Of a stretch of 6,908 bases of DNA, positions 1-4,838 are shown piece after piece. The first letter of the stretch is position 1. Each line of letters starts with the position of its first letter. The notes under the pieces were generated by a model. The model did no database searches. It was not told where the DNA came from and saw only the letters and a list, made by a program, of their open reading frames with translations. The DNA is taken from NCBI GenBank assembly GCA_937905915.1, contig CALCVR010000128.1:1-6908 (forward strand). Direction: 5' to 3'. The DNA is from an uncultured Eubacteriaceae bacterium. Lineage in GTDB: Bacteria > Bacillota > Clostridia > Oscillospirales > Acutalibacteraceae. Made by a program: the position numbers and the translations under genes.

Positions 1-620
1 TAGGTCCGGAGACTACTACTGTTACGGTGCCGCCAGTGAAAGGGTTATCGGAGGAAGATGCCAAACGAGTATTGGAGAAGAAAGGGCTAAAAATCAGCGC
101 ATCCGAGACGCGCAGCAGTGACCGTCCGGAAGGAGAGGTGCTGGATAGTTCTCCCAAAGAAGGCGAAGAGGTAGCCGAGGGCAGTACGGTAAAATTGTAT
201 GTAAGCTCGGGGAAAAAAGAGGGCAGTAAAGTGAATATCAGCGTCGGCCTGCCAAACACCAGGACGCCGGTGGATCTCAAGGTCTATGTGGGAGGCATCG
301 AACAAGCTGATTTGAGAAGCAGTGAATTAATCCCCAATGTGGCAAGAGAGTACAATTTCACATTAAGCGGAACCGGAACAACCACTGTTACTGTGCGGAT
401 CAATACCAGTTCCGGCGGCGGTTTCGACGATTATATTGTATACAAGGTGGACTTTGACAAAGATAAGGTTACCATTGTGAACCAATATCCATTCGATGAT
501 CCCAACAAAGGCGAGCCATCCAAAGAACCGTCGTCTGAACCGTCTGCTGAACCGCCAGCCGAGTCAGAGCTGACCGAAGATGAGAATACCAACAATGCGT
601 TGGACAACTGGTTTAGATAA
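1..620 (+). CDS. prkC: PASTA-domain Ser/Thr protein kinase, C-terminal part (5' truncated)
   Basis: This is the 3' end of a membrane Ser/Thr kinase of the PrkC/PknB/Stk1 type; the kinase and transmembrane parts lie outside the window. The frame is open from base 3 with no stop, so the GTG at 27 is an internal codon. Roughly residues 8-72 of the visible part form one PASTA repeat (VPPVKGLSEEDAKRVLEKKG, then a PKEGEEV turn and a final strand before a GKK linker). PASTA repeats bind muropeptides or lipid II outside the cell. A beta-rich extracellular segment of about 85 residues follows, then an acidic Pro/Ser tail with EPSx repeats. The stop lies only ten bases before rsgA, the usual order in Firmicutes (prpC-prkC-rsgA). 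In B. subtilis PrkC acts in germination signalling and cell-wall regulation. Family assignment rests on one PASTA repeat plus gene order, because no kinase motif is visible. Confidence 0.85.
   Translation, partial: GPETTTVTVPPVKGLSEEDAKRVLEKKGLKISASETRSSDRPEGEVLDSSPKEGEEVAEGSTVKLYVSSGKKEGSKVNISVGLPNTRTPVDLKVYVGGIEQADLRSSELIPNVAREYNFTLSGTGTTTVTVRINTSSGGGFDDYIVYKVDFDKDKVTIVNQYPFDDPNKGEPSKEPSSEPSAEPPAESELTEDENTNNALDNWFR
513..560 (+). repeat. Four tandem 12-base units encoding EPSx tetrapeptides
   Basis: Four consecutive 12-base units in the kinase tail encode EPSK, EPSS, EPSA and EPPA. The units share a GA(A/G)-CC(G/A)-TC core, with the last unit diverged. The product would be a flexible acidic Pro/Ser-rich stretch near the extracellular C-terminus. 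Such short tandem coding repeats often vary in copy number between strains. Confidence 0.7.
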
Positions 621-630
621 TGGGATGCAT

Positions 631-1530
631 ATGAGTACAAAACAAGTCAGTGGAATCATTCAAAAGGGCATCGGCGGCTTCTACTATGTAGAGGCAGCCG
701 ATGCTGTCTATGAATGCAGAGCCAGAGGAATCTTCCGCAAGGAGAAAATCACCCCTGTGGCGGGGGACCAGGTGCGCGCTACCGTGCGGGAAGGAAGCCT
801 TACCGACGGAAGTGTGGATGAGATCCTGCCCCGCAAGAATGTACTGAAACGGCCGCCGGTGGCCAATGTGGATCAGCTGTTTGTAGTGGCGTCCTTGGTA
901 GATCCTTTCCCCAATACCTTGCTGATGGATAAACTGATCGGCATCGCGGAACGGTATGGTATTGATCCAGTTGTTCTGATCAACAAAAGCGATTTAGAGG
1001 ATGCCGGGCCTTTGTGCCGTATCTACCAGATGGCCGGCATCCCGGCGGTGGCGGTATCGGCTAAAACCCGCCAGGGTATGGATCAGGTACGGGGGATGAT
1101 AACCGGCAAACTCAATGTGTTTACCGGCAACTCCGGCGTGGGCAAATCCAGCATCCTCAACCAGCTGTTTCCTAAACTGCAACTCCCTACCGGGGACATC
1201 AGCCGCAAGCTGGGACGTGGCCGTCATACCACCCGTCAGGTGGAGCTTTTTCCGCTGGAGGGGGGCGGTTATTTAGCCGATACCCCTGGATTTTCTTCGG
1301 TGGATTTAGAGAAATGCGAGGTTATCCTCAAGGACGAGTTACCTCACTGTTTCCGGGAATTTGAACCTTATTTGGGGTCTTGCCAGTTTACCTCCTGCGC
1401 CCACATTGGGGAAAAGGGATGCAAAGTAAAGCAGGCAGTGGACGAGGGAAAGATTCATCCTTCCCGGTATGAAAATTATGTGGAATTGTATCATCAAGTC
1501 AAAAACATAAAAGAGTGGAAAATCCGATGA
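631..1530 (+). CDS. rsgA: Ribosome small-subunit assembly GTPase RsgA (YloQ/CpgA)
   Basis: RsgA is a circularly permuted GTPase that binds the 30S subunit late in assembly. All landmarks are visible in the 299-residue product: an N-terminal OB-fold (about 5-70), then the permuted G motifs in order G4 NKSD (118-121), G5 SAK (143-145), G1 GNSGVGKSS (166-174), G2 within RGRHTTR (196-202) and G3 DTPGF (217-221). A C-terminal zinc site follows with C251, C256, H258 and C264 (C-x4-C-x-H-x5-C). Length is normal for the family. The frame opens at ATG 580, but that start lies inside the kinase gene and adds residues unlike RsgA. I chose ATG 631; ATG 625 is possible. Neither has a strong Shine-Dalgarno sequence, so coupling to the kinase stop at 618-620 is likely. 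The 3' end overlaps thiN by four bases. Confidence 0.95.
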   Translation: MSTKQVSGIIQKGIGGFYYVEAADAVYECRARGIFRKEKITPVAGDQVRATVREGSLTDGSVDEILPRKNVLKRPPVANVDQLFVVASLVDPFPNTLLMDKLIGIAERYGIDPVVLINKSDLEDAGPLCRIYQMAGIPAVAVSAKTRQGMDQVRGMITGKLNVFTGNSGVGKSSILNQLFPKLQLPTGDISRKLGRGRHTTRQVELFPLEGGGYLADTPGFSSVDLEKCEVILKDELPHCFREFEPYLGSCQFTSCAHIGEKGCKVKQAVDEGKIHPSRYENYVELYHQVKNIKEWKIR

Positions 1531-2156
1531 AACGTTGTGTTATACTGGCCTCCGGCCCGGTAGACGAGTGTGAAACCCTGCGCCTTCTTATTGAGGAGGA
1601 TGATTTTATCCTCTGCGCTGACGGCGGACTGGCTTTGGCCCAGCGGCTGGGGCTGGAGCCGGATCTGGTAGTGGGGGATTTTGACTCCTATCACGGCGAC
1701 TCTCTGCCGAAAGACATAGAAGTGATAAAAGTCCCGCCGGAGAAGGACGATACCGACACCATGTTGGCCATCCGTCTGGCAATGAAACGGGGATTCCATC
1801 ATATCCTGCTTTTGGGCGGCATAGGCGGACGCCTGGATCACACCTTTGCCAACATCCAGTCCATGGCCTGGGCGGCGGAACAAGGGGCGGTCTTATGGAT
1901 GGCCGACCATCAAAACGAAGCCACCGTGCTGACGCCAGGCGTTCATCGCATTTTAAAACGGGATGGATACAAGTTATCCCTTTTTGGCATCGGGGAAGGC
2001 GCTTTTGGCATTACGTTAAAGGGCCTTCAATATCCTTTGGCCGACGCGGCTCTGACCATGACCACGCCGTTAGGGGTTAGCAACGAGTGGAAAGACGAGA
2101 TTGCCCAAATTGAACTAAAAAAAGGTATGCTTTTGCTAGTTCTTTCAAAAGACTGA
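1527..2156 (+). CDS. thiN: Thiamine pyrophosphokinase
   Basis: The enzyme transfers pyrophosphate from ATP to thiamine, giving thiamine pyrophosphate in the cytosol, the salvage route to the cofactor. The 209-residue protein shows the family signatures: ADGG (31-34), the acidic GDFDS motif (50-54) and DDTDT (74-78) for metal/ATP binding, the GGIGGRLDH loop (97-105), and the C-terminal domain with the PLGVSNE segment (181-187) that lines the thiamine pocket. Length is typical (about 210). ATG 1527 overlaps the rsgA stop as ATGA, pointing to translational coupling. A GTG at 1515 is an alternative that would add four residues (MENP); the ATGA junction and MKRCVIL start fit the family better. B. 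subtilis has rpe between rsgA and thiN; here it is absent. No TPP riboswitch is seen, as expected inside an operon. Confidence 0.95.
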   Translation: MKRCVILASGPVDECETLRLLIEEDDFILCADGGLALAQRLGLEPDLVVGDFDSYHGDSLPKDIEVIKVPPEKDDTDTMLAIRLAMKRGFHHILLLGGIGGRLDHTFANIQSMAWAAEQGAVLWMADHQNEATVLTPGVHRILKRDGYKLSLFGIGEGAFGITLKGLQYPLADAALTMTTPLGVSNEWKDEIAQIELKKGMLLLVLSKD

Positions 2157-2268
2157 CACCAACTTTTCCCCTCCTGCGTATGATGGTAGGGAAAGCGGGA
2201 GAGAGATTCCAGTCTTCAGATGATATCCCTTTCCTGCCTCTTGATCCAAGCAGAAGGGCGGCGATCAG
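2157..2268 (+). other. Intergenic gap with a weak interrupted hairpin, no clear promoter
   Basis: The gap between thiN and the small membrane gene contains TTTCCC (2165-2170) and GGGAAA (2189-2194), which can pair around an interior loop. No T-tract follows, so it is not a convincing terminator. I could not find a good sigma-A or sigma-E promoter here. The two small genes downstream may be read through from thiN or use a promoter I cannot recognise. A plausible ribosome binding site (AGAAGGG, 2252-2258) lies at the end of the gap. Confidence 0.3.
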
Positions 2269-2421
2269 ATGAGACGGTGCAACAACGGCAGATCGGGAGG
2301 ATTCCTGGCCATCGCTTTGGGAATGGGATTGTTATTGGCCATTTTGCTCCCGTACCAAGCCATTGTATTTGTGACATCGGCCGCCATCGTCACTTTGGGC
2401 ATTTTATTGCTCAAAGGCTGA
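2269..2421 (+). CDS. Small hydrophobic membrane protein of unknown function, upstream of spoVM
   Basis: A 50-residue open frame starting at ATG 2269 and ending at TGA 2419-2421. A short polar, basic N-terminus (MRRCNNGRSGG) is followed by two hydrophobic stretches, about residues 12-28 and 31-48, separated by a Pro-Tyr-Gln turn (PYQ), with a C-terminal Lys-Gly. This suggests a two-pass membrane hairpin, or one long segment. AGAAGGG at 2252-2258 is positioned as a Shine-Dalgarno sequence with about ten bases of spacing. The stop is 20 bases before spoVM, so the two are probably co-transcribed. I do not recognise the family. A sporulation role is inferred only from position. A longer frame in another phase (2220-2438) covers the same bases, but it is rich in His/Arg and has no ribosome binding site. 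Confidence 0.7.
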   Translation: MRRCNNGRSGGFLAIALGMGLLLAILLPYQAIVFVTSAAIVTLGILLLKG

Positions 2422-2441
2422 ATTGTACGGAGGGGTGACCA

Positions 2442-2531
2442 GTGAAGATTGTAGTTGTGCGCAGTCCGAAATTCCTGAGAGGCATTTTAATGAAGCTATT
2501 CGGGATTCGCAAGGAGCATGAGCCGGCGTAA
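2442..2531 (+). CDS. spoVM: Stage V sporulation protein SpoVM
   Basis: SpoVM is a tiny amphipathic peptide made in the mother cell. It inserts into the convex outer forespore membrane and recruits SpoIVA, starting coat assembly. The 29-residue product (MKIVVVRSPKFLRGILMKLF, then GIRKEHEPA) aligns without gaps with the 26-residue B. subtilis peptide: Lys2, Pro9-Lys10-Phe11-Leu12, Gly14-Ile15 and the basic C-terminal half are shared. Pro9 is the residue needed for its unusual membrane-binding geometry. The start must be GTG 2442: an in-frame TGA sits at 2436-2438 and the next in-frame ATG is codon 17. GGAGG at 2429-2433 is eight bases upstream. The tail EHEPA is longer than in Bacillus. Position after thiN is the same as in B. 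subtilis, although rpmB does not follow. The gene is below most gene-caller length limits. Confidence 0.95.
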   Translation: MKIVVVRSPKFLRGILMKLFGIRKEHEPA

Positions 2532-2539
2532 AAACCGGT

Positions 2540-2602
2540 GCCGGTTGGGGGATGAGGGACGACGGAAGTTGTCCTGATTCTCTAAAACCGGCTTTTTCTT
2601 TT
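2540..2602 (+). terminator. Structured intrinsic terminator after spoVM, with a competing upstream hairpin
   Basis: GCCGGTT (2540-2546) pairs with AACCGGC (2586-2592), which is followed at once by TTTTTCTTTT (2593-2602). The enclosed loop contains its own hairpin: GGACGAC (2557-2563) with GTTGTCC (2568-2574, one G-U pair) around a GGAA tetraloop of the GNRA type. The left arm can instead pair upstream (AACCG 2533-2537 with CGGTT 2542-2546), which would undo the outer stem. It most likely ends the thiN-spoVM transcript. Confidence 0.7.
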
Positions 2603-2612
2603 GTCCGGGAAG

Positions 2613-2621
2613 TGGTATACT
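2613..2621 (+). promoter_or_regulatory. Extended -10 sigma-A-type promoter for the 2654 gene
   Basis: TGG-TATACT gives an extended -10 element (TG at 2613-2614, TATACT at 2616-2621), five of six matches to TATAAT. There is no good -35; the region at the right distance is the T-tract of the preceding terminator (TTTTTC, 2593-2598). Transcription would start near 2628, leaving a short leader before ATG 2654 with GGGGAGGA (2638-2645) as ribosome binding site. Confidence 0.6.
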
Positions 2622-2653
2622 ATCCATGAAAGATTCCGGGGAGGACGGTACAA

Positions 2654-3067
2654 ATGGCTGTGTTTGAAAACGACTACATCATGCGTATGATCTGGAGCAT
2701 CAGCGCCGTTCTGATGCGGGCCAAGGAACTGCTGACCAAACGGGGCGGGGAAAAGGATACCGCCATACTGGATTCGGTTTACCGGGATGCGTCAGGCCTC
2801 AGCGGTGAGCTTGTGCACATGCTGACCGACGAGGAAGTTGCCAACCTCCTCCATGACGATCCAGCTAAATTATTGGCTGCCGCCCATTTGATGCTGGAAG
2901 AAGCCCACTGGTATCAAAACCAAGGGGAGAAAAAGAAGGCGGCCGAACGTGGCGTCCGGGCCTGGAACCTGATGCGTTACTTCCAACAGATCGCCCCAGA
3001 GGATGCAAAAGGTCAGCGGTTTTGCGATCCCGCTCCCTTTGAGCAGTGGAAGCCTGAAAAAAGTTAA
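2654..3067 (+). CDS. Uncharacterised helical protein, possibly DUF6483 family
   Basis: A 137-residue, soluble-looking, mostly helical protein with no signal peptide or transmembrane segment. The N-terminus (MAVFENDYIMRMIWSISAVL) resembles a family of clostridial proteins of unknown function that I believe is DUF6483; this is from memory. The central part reads like a helical hairpin bundle: an acidic turn TDEEVANLL (58-66), an Ala/Leu-rich helix (71-84), and a Lys-rich helix (92-112) with a TPR-like pattern (AAAHLMLEEAHWYQNQGEKK). The C-terminus is polar, with QRFCDP near residue 121. No catalytic motif is evident. The start is supported by GGGGAGGA eight bases upstream. It has its own promoter and terminator on either side, so it is a monocistronic unit between the spoVM and sipL-spoIVA units. 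Function unknown; the location alone does not prove a sporulation role. Confidence 0.85.
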   Translation: MAVFENDYIMRMIWSISAVLMRAKELLTKRGGEKDTAILDSVYRDASGLSGELVHMLTDEEVANLLHDDPAKLLAAAHLMLEEAHWYQNQGEKKKAAERGVRAWNLMRYFQQIAPEDAKGQRFCDPAPFEQWKPEKS

Positions 3068-3080
3068 GAAAAAAGTGAGA

Positions 3081-3118
3081 AAAGTCCCTGTATCTTTGTG
3101 ATACGGGGACTTTTTTTC
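3081..3118 (+). terminator. Strong intrinsic terminator after the 2654 gene
   Basis: A 14-base-pair stem (3081-3094 with 3100-3113, one G-U pair) around the loop TTTGT is followed by a run of Ts (3111-3117) and further CTTTTC. It begins 13 bases after the stop codon at 3065-3067. This is a textbook rho-independent terminator and separates this gene from sipL. Confidence 0.92.
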
Positions 3119-3147
3119 TTTTCTGATGAATAGGTATGATGACAGAG

Positions 3148-3174
3148 AAATCCCTCAGCAGCTGAGGGGGATTT
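3148..3174 (+). repeat. Inverted repeat in the sipL upstream region
   Basis: AAATCCCTCAG (3148-3158) and CTGAGGGGGATTT (3162-3174) form a stem of up to 11 pairs with a two-base bulge and a three-base loop. Only TTTT followed by C comes after it, so termination would be weak. It may be a second terminator reinforcing the one at 3081, or a regulatory site upstream of the sipL promoter. Confidence 0.5.
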
Positions 3175-3202
3175 TCAAAAGCCCAAATTTGTCCCGGGCC
3201 TT

Positions 3203-3232
3203 GCATAGATAGGACAAAGTGCGAATATAGAT
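3203..3232 (+). promoter_or_regulatory. Candidate sigma-E-like promoter for sipL-spoIVA
   Basis: GCATAGA (3203-3209) resembles the sigma-E -35 consensus (kmATAnn). After a 14-base spacer, AATATAGA (3224-3231) partly matches the -10 consensus CATACAnT. Both homologous genes are controlled by mother-cell sigma-E in studied spore formers, so this reading is favoured. A sigma-A reading (TTGCAT at 3201-3206 with TATAGA at 3226-3231, spacer 19) is also possible. The ribosome binding site AAGGAG follows at 3248-3253. Confidence 0.42.
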
Positions 3233-3263
3233 TGGTAGAAACATAAGAAGGAGAGGTACTCTT

Positions 3264-4799
3264 ATGGATTTTAACGTTACGCAGGAAACGGTTGCCATCA
3301 ATGAGGTGGTGTTCGAGGGGAATGCCGAACAGCCGGTGGACTTAGATCTCACCTTACCCGATTATTGCCCCGATATGGCCCGGGTCCTCAAATGCCAGGT
3401 TACTCCCATGATCGCCTCCCGTCAAATGAACGGGGCCGAGCTGACGGTGGAGGGCAAAACTATCATCCGCCTTCTCTACGTGGACGACGGTATGAAAAGT
3501 GTCCACTGTATGGAACAAAGCACCGCCTTTTCCGCCACTTTCAGTTTGAAGACCGAACCTATGTCGCCCATTGTGCAGGTATCGGCCAGTGTGGACTATG
3601 TCAACTGCCGGGCGGTGTCGTCCAGACGGGCTGACATCCATGGCGCCTTTACCCTTCACGCCAGGGTCCAGGATAAGTGTATGCGCCAGGTCATGGCCGA
3701 TGCCCAAGGCTGCGGCATCCAATTGAATAAAAAGGTGGTGCCGGTCAGCAACATCGTAGGTATGGCCGAACGCCCCTTTACCGTCAGTGAAGTGCTGGAT
3801 CTGCCCCAGGGGAAACCGTCGGCTGTCTCCATTCTGCGCAGCGGATGCGTGGCTCGCGTCACGGACTACAAGGCCATTGCCAACAAGGTCATCGTCAAGG
3901 GGGACTTGACCATCCGCACCCTCTATTGTAGCGAGGACGACTCCATGGAGCTTACGGAACACACCATCCCTATTAGCCAGATTGTAGATCTAGAGGGCAT
4001 CGAGGACGACTGCATCTGCGACGTCCGGTTCGACGTGTTATCCTCCGATTTGCAGCTCAGGGCCGACTCCAGCGGGGAGAACCGTTTGATTTGCGCCGAA
4101 GTGCGGTTGGCGGCAGTGGTATCGGCCTACCGGTCGGCCGAGGTTCCCATGATCTGCGACGCCTATTCCACCGATTATGAGGTCAAATACGACAGCCGTG
4201 AGGTCTCCTTGGAGAAGGTGCTGGAGGTTTTGTGCAGGGACAGCACCGCAAAATTCACCTTCGACCTGCCCAGCGACGATATTACCAACGTCTGCGACCT
4301 GTGGGCCGAAGCCGGTCCGGCCAGCTCGGAAGTAAACGACGGGAAACTGCTCATTAAGGCGCCTCTTACCATTTGCCTGCTGGCTTTGGATTCCTCCTGT
4401 ACGCCGGTTTACTTTGAACGTACCGCCGAACTCCAATACGATTGGGAAACCCCCTCCGACGTTCAATCGGTCAGGGCTGATCCCTGTATCACAGTTTTGT
4501 CGTCCAGCTTCAGCCTCATGGGGGCCGACCGCATTGAAGTGCGGGTGGAATTCCGGGTGGAGGGATGTATCTACGCCACCTGCCAGCAGCAGGCCATGTG
4601 CAGCCTGGAGCCTGATGAAGAACATCCCAAGCAGCGGCAGCAATCGGCTGCCCTCACCTTGTACTTTGCCGACCAGGGGGAACGGGTATGGGATATTGCA
4701 CGTCGATACAGCACGTCGGTGGATGCCGTCATGAGGGAAAACGGGCTGGAAAGCGACCGTCTTAGTGAACGCGGTATGCTGATGATTCCCATCTGCTAG
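3264..4799 (+). CDS. sipL: SipL-like spore coat morphogenetic protein (DUF3794 + C-terminal LysM)
   Basis: In Clostridioides difficile, SipL binds SpoIVA through its C-terminal LysM domain and is required for coat localisation around the forespore; it is the functional counterpart of B. subtilis SpoVID. This 511-residue protein has the same layout. A first DUF3794 unit spans about 25-115 (LDLTLPDYCPDMARVL is its hallmark), a second about 185-285 (SGCVARVTDYKAIANKVIVK), and a third, weaker beta-rich unit about 300-440. A linker of Gln/Glu/Pro leads to a LysM domain at about 463-510 (GERVWDIARRYSTSVDAVMR). There is no signal peptide, consistent with a mother-cell cytosolic protein. Length is close to the C. 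difficile protein (about 520). ATG 3264 has AAGGAG ten bases upstream. The gene ends 39 bases before spoIVA, its expected binding partner, which strongly supports the name over a generic LysM protein. Confidence 0.88.
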   Translation: MDFNVTQETVAINEVVFEGNAEQPVDLDLTLPDYCPDMARVLKCQVTPMIASRQMNGAELTVEGKTIIRLLYVDDGMKSVHCMEQSTAFSATFSLKTEPMSPIVQVSASVDYVNCRAVSSRRADIHGAFTLHARVQDKCMRQVMADAQGCGIQLNKKVVPVSNIVGMAERPFTVSEVLDLPQGKPSAVSILRSGCVARVTDYKAIANKVIVKGDLTIRTLYCSEDDSMELTEHTIPISQIVDLEGIEDDCICDVRFDVLSSDLQLRADSSGENRLICAEVRLAAVVSAYRSAEVPMICDAYSTDYEVKYDSREVSLEKVLEVLCRDSTAKFTFDLPSDDITNVCDLWAEAGPASSEVNDGKLLIKAPLTICLLALDSSCTPVYFERTAELQYDWETPSDVQSVRADPCITVLSSSFSLMGADRIEVRVEFRVEGCIYATCQQQAMCSLEPDEEHPKQRQQSAALTLYFADQGERVWDIARRYSTSVDAVMRENGLESDRLSERGMLMIPIC

Positions 4800-4838
4800 G
4801 CGAATACTTTGAAAGTGACCGTTAAGGGGGAGTAATAA

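Noticed and set aside
27..29. GTG at 27 as the start of a separate PASTA protein
   Set aside because: The frame stays open to the window edge with PASTA-like residues before it, so it is an internal codon of a truncated kinase gene.
580..630. An earlier ATG start for rsgA at 580
   Set aside because: It would overlap the kinase gene by 41 bases and add residues unlike RsgA N-termini; ATG 631 or 625, just after the kinase stop, fits better.
2165..2194. TTTCCC/GGGAAA hairpin as terminator of thiN
   Set aside because: The stem is short with a large interior loop and is followed by purine-rich sequence, not a T-tract.
2220..2438. A 72-codon + strand frame overlapping the small membrane gene
   Set aside because: No ribosome binding site and a His/Arg/Ile mixture with no family likeness; the overlapping frame from 2269 has a ribosome binding site and a coherent membrane-protein pattern.
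3354..3962. A 202-codon open frame on the - strand opposite sipL
   Set aside because: His/Gly/Asp-rich composition typical of an antisense shadow; the + strand encodes a clear DUF3794 protein here.
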